DNA of 64,000 nucleotides from an uncultured Lachnospiraceae bacterium (GCA_947305245.1 CAMZDG010000011.1:1-64000), one strand, 5' to 3'; positions 29,418 through 40,058 are shown, counted from the first letter of the stretch. The notes: generated from the letters alone by a model not told the origin. A program made the numbers and translations.

Positions 29418-32400
29418 ATGACAATGAAGAATTTCATATCTGAAGATGATATTGAACAGGCTATACTTGCCAAGTTAAAAGAAGAACCGTTTAAATACGA
29501 TATTATCATCTGTGATTCAAACCCAGACAAGAGAGATGATCTAAATGATGGTACGGGACGCTCTTCGAAAAAACAGTGTGTTCTTCCTGCTGTGCTGGAA
29601 AAATCATTGCAGAAAATCAATCCCGATGTTGAGTTGTCATATCTACAGAGAATAGCAAAGGATTTATCAAGAGATTTCACTGGTACTGATATGGTACAGA
29701 CCAACTATAAGCTGTATCAACAAATCAGAAACGGTATAAAGATTGATGTAAAAAAGAACGGTAAGCCTGATTTTGAAATTGTTAAGCTGGTAGATTTTGA
29801 CAATCCTGAGAATAATACATTTACTGCTGTGTCGCAAATGTGGATACAAGGTAGGGTGTACTTTAGAAGACCTGATGTATTGGTTTTCATCAATGGTCTT
29901 CCTATGGTATTCATTGAACTTAAGAACAGCATAGTAAAGGTGGATGAAGCATATACAAAGAATCTTACAGACTATCGGAATGACATTCCTAATCTTTTTG
30001 CATTTAACCAGATCTGCGTTCTATCAAATGGTTTAAAGACAAAGCTTGGTGCTTTCAATTCCACATATGATTACTTCTTTGAATGGCTGAAAGTCAAGTC
30101 AGAAAAAGAAGAATTACATAGAGATGAGCTTTTGCAAGCAAATACTGCAGCTGAAAGCTCTGTAAGGCTGTTTGTTGATGGTCTACTGGATAAAAATAGA
30201 CTTATAGATTATATTGAGAACTTCATTTTATTCCAGAACCGGTCTATTAAGATTATTGCCAAGAACCATCAGTTCTTGGGTGTAAACAACTTGATGGAGT
30301 CCGTTTACAATAGAAAAGAATTGCAGGGAAAACTGGGAGTGTTCTGGCACACTCAGGGCTCAGGAAAGTCTTTCTCTATGGTTATGTTTGCTCGTAAGGT
30401 TAAGAGGAAGATTCCTGGCAACTTCACATTCTTAATCATTACAGATAGAGTTGACCTTGATACGCAGATACATAAGAATTTTGTACGAACTGAAACCCTT
30501 GGTGATAAGGAAGAATGCCAGCCTAAAGATGGCAAGCAGTTAAGGGAATATTTACAGTCTAATAAGCCTTTTATATTCACTCTTATTCATAAGTTCAAAT
30601 ATGATAAGGATAAAGAATATCCTGTACTTTCTACAAGAGATGACATCATAGTGCTGGTCGATGAAGCACATAGAACGCAGTATAAAGACCTTGCTGAAAA
30701 CATGAGAAAGGCACTTCCCAATGCTAACTATGTTGCGTTTACTGGAACACCTTTACTTGGGGCAAAGAGGTTAACAAATCAGTGGTTTGGTGATTACGTA
30801 TCTGAATACAACTTTGCTCAATCTGTAGAAGATGGATCAACAGTACCGCTGTTTTATTCAAGGCGTGTCCCTGAAGTGGGATTGGAGAATGATTTCTTAG
30901 ATGATGATGTCGTTGACATCATTGAAGATGAAAACCTAAATGAAGATGAAACACGCTTACTGGAGAATGCATCGTCAAGAATATTGGAAGTAATAAAACG
31001 TGATGAGCGACTGAATAAAATTGCGAAGGATATTGCGCACCATTTTCCCCGAAGAGGTTTTCTCGGCAAAGGACTGGTAGTGTCTGTCGATAAATTTACT
31101 GCCGTCAAAATGTATGATTTGGTTCAGAAGTATTGGGCTGAGGAAAAGAAAGAGATAACCAAAGAAAGAAATCAGGTTAAAACAAAGGAAGAACGGGATA
31201 AGCTTACGGCTATCCTTGATTATATGAACAAGGTGGACATGGCTGTTGTTATCTCATGTGATGATAACGATGATGAGGTTGAAAGGTTTAAAAAATATGA
31301 ACTTGATATAACCCAACATCGGGCAAAGATGAAGGTTATTACGCCGGACGGTAAGGATATTGAGGATAGATTCAAAGATCCTAATGACAGTCTGCAATTA
31401 GTGTTTGTATGTGCAATGTGGTTGACTGGCTTTGATGTTCCCAATCTTTCTACATTGTATTTGGATAAGCCCATGAAGGGACATACTCTTATGCAGGCTA
31501 TTGCACGAGCAAACAGGGTTTATCCTGGGAAACCCTGTGGCATTATCATAGACTATGTGAATGTATTCAAATATATGCAGAGAGCATTGACCGATTATGC
31601 CACGGGCGATGATGGGAAAGAGTTTCCAGCTAAAGATATTGATCAGCTAGTTACTTATATTGATGACACAATTGACGAGACAGATCATTTTCTGAATGAC
31701 ATGGGCATTTATCTTTTAAAACTAGTTGACGACGAGAGTGTTCTTGATAAGTTGGACAAGTTTAGGGAAGCGTATGACATCATAGTTGCAATAGATGATA
31801 ATAAAGAACAGTTTAAGGTTAGGCTGAATTTATTAATGAATCTGTACGATGCCTCTAAGCCAGAGATATTTGAAAGACACTGGAGTAATGTTTTGTTTCC
31901 GCCATTGGCGTATCTGTATGGCTTAATGTGTCATACGATTGACGACGAAAAGATTAACAGAGCAAGGGTTAGAATGGCACAGTTATTGGATGCAAGCGTC
32001 ACATCGTCATCGGCTGATGATAACCTTAATGGTCAGTATGCAATTCACGGTACAAAGGTGATTGATCTTTCTAAAATCGATATTGAAGAGATCAGAAAAG
32101 AAATTAAAACCGCGGAATATAAGGCTATTGAAATCGATGATCTTAAGGCGTTTATTGATGAAGCATTACAGAGAATGATAAACAGAAACTGTACTAGAAC
32201 AGCTTTTTCTCAGAGGTATAAGAGCATTATTGACAAATACAATGCAGGAGGCTCTGAGAATGAAGATTATTATGAACAGTTGCTTGAATTGATTGAGCAG
32301 TTGAAGAAAGAAGAATCTAGAGCCGAAGCAGAAGGACTGACAGAAGAAGAACTAGAGATGTATGACTTACTCATCGTGGGTAAGAAGCTTACAAAGTCGG

Positions 32401-32657
32401 AAGAGCAGAGAGTGAAACTCGCTGCCAAAAACTTGTTTAAAAAGCTTTCTGAAAACAGAAAGAGCTTACTGGTGGTAGACTGGTACAAGGATGAAATGCC
32501 AAGAGGAAAAGTTGAAGACGCCATTAGGACATCGCTGGATGAAGACTTGCCAGAGAGTTATGACAAGGAGTCGTTCCAGTCAAAGATTAAACTGTTGTTG
32601 AACCATTTTATTGATATGGCGATACAGGGATATGGATGGATAGGAAAAGTGGCGTAG
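29418..32657 (+). CDS. hsdR: Type I restriction endonuclease subunit R
   Basis: FWHTQGSGKSFSMVMFARK, VLVDEAHRTQY, FIELKNS. Confidence 0.95.
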   Translation: MTMKNFISEDDIEQAILAKLKEEPFKYDIIICDSNPDKRDDLNDGTGRSSKKQCVLPAVLEKSLQKINPDVELSYLQRIAKDLSRDFTGTDMVQTNYKLYQQIRNGIKIDVKKNGKPDFEIVKLVDFDNPENNTFTAVSQMWIQGRVYFRRPDVLVFINGLPMVFIELKNSIVKVDEAYTKNLTDYRNDIPNLFAFNQICVLSNGLKTKLGAFNSTYDYFFEWLKVKSEKEELHRDELLQANTAAESSVRLFVDGLLDKNRLIDYIENFILFQNRSIKIIAKNHQFLGVNNLMESVYNRKELQGKLGVFWHTQGSGKSFSMVMFARKVKRKIPGNFTFLIITDRVDLDTQIHKNFVRTETLGDKEECQPKDGKQLREYLQSNKPFIFTLIHKFKYDKDKEYPVLSTRDDIIVLVDEAHRTQYKDLAENMRKALPNANYVAFTGTPLLGAKRLTNQWFGDYVSEYNFAQSVEDGSTVPLFYSRRVPEVGLENDFLDDDVVDIIEDENLNEDETRLLENASSRILEVIKRDERLNKIAKDIAHHFPRRGFLGKGLVVSVDKFTAVKMYDLVQKYWAEEKKEITKERNQVKTKEERDKLTAILDYMNKVDMAVVISCDDNDDEVERFKKYELDITQHRAKMKVITPDGKDIEDRFKDPNDSLQLVFVCAMWLTGFDVPNLSTLYLDKPMKGHTLMQAIARANRVYPGKPCGIIIDYVNVFKYMQRALTDYATGDDGKEFPAKDIDQLVTYIDDTIDETDHFLNDMGIYLLKLVDDESVLDKLDKFREAYDIIVAIDDNKEQFKVRLNLLMNLYDASKPEIFERHWSNVLFPPLAYLYGLMCHTIDDEKINRARVRMAQLLDASVTSSSADDNLNGQYAIHGTKVIDLSKIDIEEIRKEIKTAEYKAIEIDDLKAFIDEALQRMINRNCTRTAFSQRYKSIIDKYNAGGSENEDYYEQLLELIEQLKKEESRAEAEGLTEEELEMYDLLIVGKKLTKSEEQRVKLAAKNLFKKLSENRKSLLVVDWYKDEMPRGKVEDAIRTSLDEDLPESYDKESFQSKIKLLLNHFIDMAIQGYGWIGKVA

Positions 32658-32727
32658 AAATCCAGGATGAGTAAAGCGACTTAGTTAAATTCCATGTTAG
32701 GGGATGCATCCTCATAAAGGGAGTGTA

Positions 32728-33906
32728 ATGATTTTTTATTTTGACGAAGCCTATCATGATCCGGCCATCACATATAAGAATAATTCTATTAATTTAGTGA
32801 AAAACAATGTGGAAGAATTCTATGTCGGATGTTATGTTGGATCAGATCAATGGGATATAATTGATAAAGCAGTCCGGGAATTGGAACAACGATATAGAAA
32901 GAGATTCTCTATAAACGATGCGTCCGAATTAAAAAGCACGGCATTACTTAAAACTCCTCAACTAAGGTATGGGCTGGCGTCTTTGTCTAATAGGACTCGG
33001 GATTTTTATTCGGAACTTTTTGAGATCCTGTCTGGGAAGGTAAAGATACATTTTTCCGTACTAAACAAATATGAATACTTGTTGCGGGAATGCTTTCCTA
33101 ATGCAGAATGGTTTAATGCGCATGGAGTGAATTACCAATTATTCATTTATAGCTTCACCAAATTTATGATTCTTCACTCAGATTATGATTTCCCAAGCAT
33201 TCTTTTTTCAAAAAGGAATAATAAATGGAAAATTGGCAGAATGGCAGATATTCTGGAGGGGCACATTGAAAAAATCAGTAGTATCAAAAAGAAAATTACG
33301 GAATATGCGACGGTAGAAATGATGATTCGAGTTATTCGACATCCGGATTTTTATGTCCATAGTATTCCGGAAAAGCTACATTGGAGCTATAAGTTTAGCC
33401 CCCAGCTTTTTCATGCTTATTGTAGTGAAACAAGAATCGTTCCAGATCGTATTTATGTCGACAATGAGGAGCATACACTCAAAGCTCTAAAAAACGAGTT
33501 TTCGTGTGAAGTAATTGGAACAGACTCAAAAGAGAGCGTAGAAATTCGTATCTGCGATTGGATGGCCGGCTTTTTTTCCAGAATGCTTCTGAGCTATGAT
33601 AATGATTATAAAAATGATAATGAAAATGACTTGACTGAAAACATTCATTTTTTGGATAACCGATTTTTCCCAAATGATGATGCTTTCAAGAGTTTTATGA
33701 AATTGTTATATGATTTATTCATATGTCAACAAGCATCGTATTGGGCAACGAGTGGAAGCTTCTATGGCGATCAAGCAGTCTGCTTTTATACTTTTCTAAG
33801 ATACTATGATTATTGTCACAAGAACAATCAAATTCCAAATGCTACAGATTTTAATTTGATGTTGATAGATGAGTTACAAGATTCGTTTAGGGATATGACG
33901 AAATAA
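32728..33906 (+). CDS. DUF3800-like protein
   Basis: N-terminal MIFYFDEAYHDP...; downstream DNEEHTLKAL; start after gggagtgta. Confidence 0.5.
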   Translation: MIFYFDEAYHDPAITYKNNSINLVKNNVEEFYVGCYVGSDQWDIIDKAVRELEQRYRKRFSINDASELKSTALLKTPQLRYGLASLSNRTRDFYSELFEILSGKVKIHFSVLNKYEYLLRECFPNAEWFNAHGVNYQLFIYSFTKFMILHSDYDFPSILFSKRNNKWKIGRMADILEGHIEKISSIKKKITEYATVEMMIRVIRHPDFYVHSIPEKLHWSYKFSPQLFHAYCSETRIVPDRIYVDNEEHTLKALKNEFSCEVIGTDSKESVEIRICDWMAGFFSRMLLSYDNDYKNDNENDLTENIHFLDNRFFPNDDAFKSFMKLLYDLFICQQASYWATSGSFYGDQAVCFYTFLRYYDYCHKNNQIPNATDFNLMLIDELQDSFRDMTK

Positions 33907-33955
33907 GTGATTCCTGCGTGCTAAATGAAGCATCGCTCTTTTGGGAGGGAACAGA

Positions 33956-34858
33956 ATGAAACAGTTTCTTTACTTAGATCACGATCGTATCAATTCAATT
34001 ATAGCTCAAAATGAAAAGGGCTTAATTGAAAATATTACGACGGAAAAAGATGATGAACATGGTAATGAAAAAAGCAAAACCGTGGACATGGAAATGAAGG
34101 GTGAGGCTGGTGCCAGTATATTAAAATTAGCAAAGGCTGAAGCAGCATTAAGTTTTGGCGCGGAGTTGCAAGGTACAAAGAGAGAGCAAACTACTACACG
34201 AGAAATCATAGCCAAAACACTACATGATGCCACATACGATATGGCATATGAAGCAATAAAACCAATAAAAATTCAACCAGACGCAAATAATTCAAACACA
34301 GGGGATTATATAGAGATTACTAGGGAGTTCAATTTTGTGGATATTGAATACCTTGAGAAGATTTTCACTAAGGAAGGGATTGTAGACTATTTAAGGAAAT
34401 CTGAAAAGATAAGGATAGAAAAGGAGTTAGAAACCAGCTTAAATGAAGCGCTGAATCGCGAGCAAAAAAGAAAAGGTTCAGATATTATTAACAATAAGAA
34501 AAAAGAACTGATTACACAAAGTGGTAAGCAATTCGATGAATTACAGGATCTCGTTTCGGCATTGGGAAAGGTGATTCCATATAAACGATTAATAGTATCT
34601 GATGATGGCTTTGTTGTGCCTTTTGAGGATCAGTACTTTAGAATAAATCCCCGTAGTTTGGGATTTATGTATGGTGGAGAGATTAAATGTGTAGGGCTGA
34701 TTACAAACATTGTCGAAAATATGGATAGGCCTGAGAACAATGATAATATCTTTACTTCATTACAATTTATAGTTAATGAAACATTAAGGAACTTGTTATC
34801 GAATAATAAGGATAAGCTTTATATTATTTCACCGTTGGCTATATATTATGAGCGTTAG
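33956..34858 (+). CDS. DUF6414-like protein
   Basis: MKQFLYLDHDRINSIIAQNEKGLIENI; RBS gggaggg. Confidence 0.55.
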   Translation: MKQFLYLDHDRINSIIAQNEKGLIENITTEKDDEHGNEKSKTVDMEMKGEAGASILKLAKAEAALSFGAELQGTKREQTTTREIIAKTLHDATYDMAYEAIKPIKIQPDANNSNTGDYIEITREFNFVDIEYLEKIFTKEGIVDYLRKSEKIRIEKELETSLNEALNREQKRKGSDIINNKKKELITQSGKQFDELQDLVSALGKVIPYKRLIVSDDGFVVPFEDQYFRINPRSLGFMYGGEIKCVGLITNIVENMDRPENNDNIFTSLQFIVNETLRNLLSNNKDKLYIISPLAIYYER

Positions 34859-34879
34859 CAGTATATGGACTTAAAACAA

Positions 34880-35079
34880 AATACATGACATATGTTTTAG
34901 AGCTGTGCTAGATGAGTCGCAAAATGTAAATGTCAATGTGTTTTTTGTTGATCTGGCACATTATCAGGAGAGTATTCGGGAATTATTTGCTAGAGCATAC
35001 GGAAAGACAAATGAATTGTCGTAAAGGAGCGGATATGTTGAGAGCTTTTTCAAATAAGGAAATTGAAGTATTGAAGTAG
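34880..35079 (+). pseudogene. Decayed coding remnants
   Basis: ICFRAVLDESQNVNVNVFFVDLAHYQESIRELFARAYGKTNELS* without an upstream start, then a 14-aa stub. Confidence 0.45.
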
Positions 35080-35102
35080 GATATGGGAAAGGAGGAAGAA
35101 AA

Positions 35103-35708
35103 ATGCAGAAGATTGAACTGATTCACGGATCCTGTGCAGATCAGAAGGCTGATGTGGTGGTGAATGCCGCAAATAAGTATTTGATGAATGGCGGTGGAAT
35201 TGCCGGAGTGATTTTCAAAAAGGCTGGGGTATCGGAATTAACTGCCGCATGTCAGCAGTATAAAACACCGCTTAAGGATGGGGAAGCTGCGATTACTCCT
35301 GCATTCGGAATAAAGAATGCTAAGGCGATCATCCATGCTGTTGGGCCTGATTTTGGCTCTACGCCGAAGGCCTTCAAGGAGCTCTATGATGCATACTATA
35401 ATTCTCTGATTCTTATGAAAGATAACGGTTATCACAGCATTTCATTTCCTCTGATCAGCGCAGGGATTTATGGCGGATCACTCTCGAATCCTGCTGAGGA
35501 ATCGACCAAGCAGTGTTGCAGGGCGTATGATAAGTTTACGAAAGATTATCCAGATTATGATGTGGAGGTTTTACTGTGTGCTTTCAGTTCGATGGAATAT
35601 GCAACCGCTAATCAGCATTCTTTTTTTATCCCGGATAATTACAGCAGATGGGAAGTGGGCGGTGCTGGCGTACAACCTCCAACAAAAGCGTATGTTCCTA
35701 AAGATTAA
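35103..35708 (+). CDS. Macro-domain protein (ADP-ribose binding)
   Basis: ADVVVNAANKYLMNGGGIAGVIFKKAG, ISFPLISAGIYGG. Confidence 0.88.
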   Translation: MQKIELIHGSCADQKADVVVNAANKYLMNGGGIAGVIFKKAGVSELTAACQQYKTPLKDGEAAITPAFGIKNAKAIIHAVGPDFGSTPKAFKELYDAYYNSLILMKDNGYHSISFPLISAGIYGGSLSNPAEESTKQCCRAYDKFTKDYPDYDVEVLLCAFSSMEYATANQHSFFIPDNYSRWEVGGAGVQPPTKAYVPKD

Positions 35709-35735
35709 GAACCAATTTGAACGGGGAGATCAGCT

Positions 35736-36671
35736 ATGGCAAAAAGCTTGGTAGATAAGCTGCTTGATAATATATTCGATGCGGAGTGGGTCGGAAAACG
35801 AGGTGAAAAGCTTACGGAGCGCGAACTGCTATGGGTCCGCTTATTTGGACGAAAGGGAAAGGTCCTACGTAACATTTACCTTCCGAAGGACAACGGCGAA
35901 ACATCGGAAGTTGATGTGATATTTATCACGCAGAAGGGAATCTTCGTCTTTGAGAGCAAGAATTACTCGGGCTGGATCTTTGGCGATGAGAAGAGCCTGT
36001 ATTGGACTGCCATGCTACCCAATAAGCAGAAGAACCAATTTTATAATCCTATCATGCAGAATAAGACTCACATGAAATGGATGAAGAACTTTGTGGGTGA
36101 GGACATACCGCTGTTTTCCATTATCGCTCTTTCAGAAAGATGCGAGCTGAAGAGAGTTACGGTGGAATCACCTGACGTGAAGGTGATCAACAGGGATCAG
36201 ACTTATGTGACCGTTCGCTCGATATGGGATAAGAATCCGGATGTAGTTTCTGAAGAGAAGATTGAAGAGTTATATGAGAAGTTGAAGGAATTGACCCAGG
36301 TAGACAAGGCAGTGAAGCTGGCTCATATTGAAAGCATCGAAAAGCACTTTAAGCAAAAGGGAGAGGCGAACCTTGAGCAACAAGAGGGGATGGCTGAGCC
36401 GATAGAGGCGAAAGCAGAGCCGCAAGAGATCCAAACGGGGCCACAAGAGATCGCTCCAGATACACAAGAGACAAAGGAAGAGGAGACTCAGACCAAAGAG
36501 GTTGAAGCCACTTTGGAGTCAGAGAGTACGGCGGAAGCAGAGCCAATGATCTGCCCGAAGTGTGGAAGCCCGCTCGTTCTAAGGACTGCGAAAAAAGGGG
36601 ATAAAGCAGGTAACCAATTTTACGGTTGCAGCAGTTTCCCGAAATGTAGATATATTAAGAACATGGAGTAA
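35736..36671 (+). CDS. NERD-domain nuclease-like protein with C-terminal topoisomerase-type C4 zinc finger
   Basis: EVDVIFITQKGIFVFESKNYSGWIFG; CPKCGSPLVLRTAKKG...FYGCSSFPKCRY. Confidence 0.85.
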   Translation: MAKSLVDKLLDNIFDAEWVGKRGEKLTERELLWVRLFGRKGKVLRNIYLPKDNGETSEVDVIFITQKGIFVFESKNYSGWIFGDEKSLYWTAMLPNKQKNQFYNPIMQNKTHMKWMKNFVGEDIPLFSIIALSERCELKRVTVESPDVKVINRDQTYVTVRSIWDKNPDVVSEEKIEELYEKLKELTQVDKAVKLAHIESIEKHFKQKGEANLEQQEGMAEPIEAKAEPQEIQTGPQEIAPDTQETKEEETQTKEVEATLESESTAEAEPMICPKCGSPLVLRTAKKGDKAGNQFYGCSSFPKCRYIKNME

Positions 36672-36676
36672 ACAAA

Positions 36677-36925
36677 ATGGATAGGACTATAAAAGAGCAA
36701 AAAGAAAACGGCGTGGAGAATAAAGAACTGAACATGAAGGCCCTGACCGAGGACGAGCTCAGATTGGTGGATGGCGGAAGCGGCGTATATAAAGCCCTTA
36801 ATTCAGCGCTTACGGAGTTAGACGAAGAAGGCATAGATATCGGTGGGGAATACTGTTTGGAGTTCGACGGAGAGAATTCTTGGTGCCCACAGTGGAACGG
36901 ATTTTCCTCAAAGGATAAAGGATGA
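36677..36925 (+). CDS. GG-leader peptide precursor-like (LTEDELRLVDGG)
   Basis: MKALTEDELRLVDGG leader followed by a core with two Cys. Confidence 0.6.
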   Translation: MDRTIKEQKENGVENKELNMKALTEDELRLVDGGSGVYKALNSALTELDEEGIDIGGEYCLEFDGENSWCPQWNGFSSKDKG

Positions 36926-36929
36926 AAAG

Positions 36930-37232
36930 ACTATGGATGAGAAAATGAAAAACATAGAGCTTCAAAGCAAGCAAATAGAGGACGAGGCAGTCTGCGCTGC
37001 GGTTGGAGGCATGGAAGAGGTTGACATTCCAATACAAGAGATCCACCAACAAATCATGGGCGACATTCTATTGACACAAGGATGCGATTTAAGTAAGGGA
37101 CGTGATTTTTGTGTGCCGAGCGTAATTCCGTTTAAGGACATGGATGATGACCTCGGTTCCCTGCTTGAGCCTCATAAAGATTTTAAACCAATGTAGTGGA
37201 TGAAGGGTCCAGCTTAGGCTGGGCTCTTCTTT
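36930..37232. repeat. ~300-bp direct repeat, right copy
   Basis: Paralogous to 25930-26240. Confidence 0.9.
36933..37196 (+). CDS. GG-leader peptide precursor-like, paralog of 25908-26201
   Basis: MDEKMKNIELQSKQIEDEAVCAAVGGMEEVDIPIQEIHQQIMGD... Confidence 0.65.
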   Translation: MDEKMKNIELQSKQIEDEAVCAAVGGMEEVDIPIQEIHQQIMGDILLTQGCDLSKGRDFCVPSVIPFKDMDDDLGSLLEPHKDFKPM

Positions 37233-37243
37233 TTTGATCAAGG

Positions 37244-37273
37244 AAACGCCCGTTCGAGTGACGGGCGTTTTTA
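37244..37273 (+). terminator. Intrinsic terminator
   Basis: aaacgcccg-ttcgagtga-cgggcgtttttatt. Confidence 0.88.
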
Positions 37274-37343
37274 TTGGACAGGAGAAATGTTATCTTAGAA
37301 TCAGGATAGGAGAAAAGGCAATAAAATGGAGGGGACATTGAAC

Positions 37344-37463
37344 ATGGCCAGATTACTTTACTGGATTCGGAAATGCATCTGGGGAAACAACAGACACTGC
37401 AGGTGTTTTTGCGTCACCTGCCCATATTATGAACAATGTAAGAAGGATGGAATGCTCGGATAG
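37344..37463 (+). CDS. Cys-rich 39-aa mini-protein (not in ORF track)
   Basis: MARLLYWIRKCIWGNNRHCRCFCVTCPYYEQCKKDGMLG; upstream ggagggg. Confidence 0.4.
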   Translation: MARLLYWIRKCIWGNNRHCRCFCVTCPYYEQCKKDGMLG

Positions 37464-37564
37464 AGCTGTACGATATTTTTCCCAGAGGTTAGCGAGAAAA
37501 GGAGTGCGAAAAGCCTTCGCGGATGATATAATGTAATTAATGTCAACCGAAGGAGGTATGCACG

Positions 37565-38554
37565 ATGCCGAAGGGAACCAATCAGAAATTGAAACTGTAC
37601 TATCTAAGCAAGATCATGCTGGAAAAGACCGACGATCAACACGGCCTGACAATGCCAGAGATTCAGAAGTATCTGGAGGAATATGAAGTCACTGCTGACC
37701 GCAAGAGCCTTTATGACGACCTTGAAACCCTGAAGGTTCTGGGCTATGACATCATCAGCGGGAAGGACGGAAAGAATTTCCTATATCGCGTGGGCAAGAA
37801 AAAGTTTGAAATCGCGGAGCTCAAGCTCCTTGTGGATGCCGTGCAGTCCTCAAAGTTCATCACGGAGCGTAAATCCCGCGACCTCATAAAGAAGATTACG
37901 GAGCTGGCCAGCGAATATGAAGCGACGCAGCTCAAACGCCAGGTTTTTGTTCAAGGCCGCATCAAGACAATGAACGAAAGCATTTATTACGTTGTTGACG
38001 ACATTCACACTGCCATCAGCACTAACCGCAAAATCCGTTTCGAATACATGCGCTGGAATCTTGAAAAGAAGATGGAACCGCGCCGGGACGCCCTCTATGA
38101 GGTCAGCCCTTGGGCCCTCACTTGGGACGACGAGAACTATTACTTGATCGCCTTCGACTCCCAGGAGCACAAGATCAAGCACTACCGTGTCGACAAGATG
38201 CGAAGGATCGAAGTCACCAATGAGAAGCGCGAGGGCCGTGAGCTTTTCCGTGAGTTTGACCTGGCAGCCTATGCCAAGAAGAGCTTTGGCATGTTTGGCG
38301 GTGAAGAAGCCAATGTTAAGCTTGCTTTTCGCAATGACCTCGTAGGCGTGATCATTGATCGTTTTGGTAAGGACATCAGTATTCATCCGGCTAAGGAAGA
38401 TGGATGGTCGGAGACCCATGTTAATGTGGCGCTTAGTGATCAATTCTTCGGATGGATATTCGCACTTGGTACTAAGGTAAGAATCATTAGTCCAGAAGAA
38501 GTTAAAGAGAAATATAGGGCTGAAGTCTGCAACATTATTGGAGCCTATAAGTAG
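37565..38554 (+). CDS. WYL-domain transcriptional regulator
   Basis: N-terminal HTH, KIRFEYMRWN...YEVSPWALTWDDENYYLIAFD; RBS aaggagg. Confidence 0.88.
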   Translation: MPKGTNQKLKLYYLSKIMLEKTDDQHGLTMPEIQKYLEEYEVTADRKSLYDDLETLKVLGYDIISGKDGKNFLYRVGKKKFEIAELKLLVDAVQSSKFITERKSRDLIKKITELASEYEATQLKRQVFVQGRIKTMNESIYYVVDDIHTAISTNRKIRFEYMRWNLEKKMEPRRDALYEVSPWALTWDDENYYLIAFDSQEHKIKHYRVDKMRRIEVTNEKREGRELFREFDLAAYAKKSFGMFGGEEANVKLAFRNDLVGVIIDRFGKDISIHPAKEDGWSETHVNVALSDQFFGWIFALGTKVRIISPEEVKEKYRAEVCNIIGAYK

Positions 38555-38595
38555 ATCAAAATGCATTAACATAGCAACTGATTGCAGGAGGAAGT

Positions 38596-40020
38596 ATGGT
38601 TACTAGATCCTTGTGCTTATGTGACGGGAAATTGATAGGAATAGAATATATTTACACTATTATTAACGGAATGCAGATTAACGATAAGGAGAGGCTTGAG
38701 TGGATGCGTGAAAAGGCGCGTTCTCGCCAGCTTTTTTGCCCTTGTGGTTGCGGAGCAAACCTGACCGTCGTTGCAGGGGACAGGAATCTGCGAGAGCAGC
38801 ATTTTAGGATTTTAGAGGGTAATGGAAGCGATGAATGCCGATATGTGGAGGAAGGAGAAACTTCCGTCAATTCAAAAGTCATTTTGAAGTGCTGGCTTGA
38901 TGAAAAGTTGCAGGACGAAGATCTGGAAGCCAGAGTACCTATCAGCGATATTTCGGATTCGAATCGGAAATTTGAATTTACGTTTCTTTCAAGGAAACAT
39001 GGCATTGCGGTAAATTATTGCCGTCACAGGGCTGACTTATCCAGGGAGAAACTTGGCATTCTGGAACAAAATGCAGACGGCATAAGCATCATTCACATTG
39101 TCGATGAGGAAAACGAAGCAACTAATCTGCAATTACCGGAAGGAATGATGAAGATACAGGAGTGGCAGGGCTATTGCCTGGCGTTGCATATTGACGGACG
39201 CGAATATGAAAAGGCAGAGCTTAAGGTTTTGACATACGAGCGTGATCTAGACGGATTCTGGATGACCGTAATGGCTGCGAAAGGAAAACTTAGTGAATTT
39301 GGGTTTGGAGTGGAAGGAAAGCTGACCATTAATGGTGTTGATGTGTCTGAGAAAGTGGTGGCAGCCCGAGAGCAATTTCAAAGGAAACAGGATTTCCGTC
39401 GCGAAGAGAGAGAGGCGTATCGCAGAAGTATTGAGGAGCAGCGTGAGCGCGAACGGAAGGAAGCAATAAGAAGGGAAAATGAGCGCAGAATAGAAGCCGA
39501 AAAGCGAAGGGCGGAAGAGGAAAGACGAAGGGCGGAAGAACAAAAACGATGGGACGAAATCCGCAGGCAAGCCGAGCAGAGGAAGAAAGAACAGGCTGAG
39601 GAGGAAGAGAGAAAAAGATTAGATGAAGAGGAACGCCTGGCAAGTAAGAATAGGCGCATGGCTGAATTTTGGGAGAATATTAACGCAGAGATTGACAGAA
39701 ATGACAAGCAGTCGCGGGACCCAGATGGCAAAAGATGGATTAAGTGTAAACGATGCGGTTTTATTGGCGGTGAGAGTGAGTTCTATACATATGGCGGACC
39801 TAAAAGCATGAACTATGGGGTTTGCTATAAATGTAGCAAGGAACAAAAGGATAAGGACAAGATCATTCCAGTCCAGAAGTACAATGATCCTGTAGCAAAA
39901 GATGATAATACTTGCCCGCGATGCGGCGGCAAATTAAAGGTGCGTTATGGCTCGAATGGAGGTTTTATAGGATGCTCCAACTTCCCAAATTGTCATTTCA
40001 CAAAGCAAATTAGGAATTAG
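38596..40020 (+). CDS. CoiA-like N-terminus / coiled coil / topoisomerase C4 zinc-finger protein
   Basis: LFCPCGCGANLTVVAGDRNLREQHFRI; long E/R coiled coil; CPRCGGKLKVRYGSNGGFIGCSNFPNCHF. Confidence 0.5.
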   Translation: MVTRSLCLCDGKLIGIEYIYTIINGMQINDKERLEWMREKARSRQLFCPCGCGANLTVVAGDRNLREQHFRILEGNGSDECRYVEEGETSVNSKVILKCWLDEKLQDEDLEARVPISDISDSNRKFEFTFLSRKHGIAVNYCRHRADLSREKLGILEQNADGISIIHIVDEENEATNLQLPEGMMKIQEWQGYCLALHIDGREYEKAELKVLTYERDLDGFWMTVMAAKGKLSEFGFGVEGKLTINGVDVSEKVVAAREQFQRKQDFRREEREAYRRSIEEQRERERKEAIRRENERRIEAEKRRAEEERRRAEEQKRWDEIRRQAEQRKKEQAEEEERKRLDEEERLASKNRRMAEFWENINAEIDRNDKQSRDPDGKRWIKCKRCGFIGGESEFYTYGGPKSMNYGVCYKCSKEQKDKDKIIPVQKYNDPVAKDDNTCPRCGGKLKVRYGSNGGFIGCSNFPNCHFTKQIRN

Positions 40021-40058
40021 GATTTGGAAATTTTAAGGCATTTGAAGACTTTTGTAAT

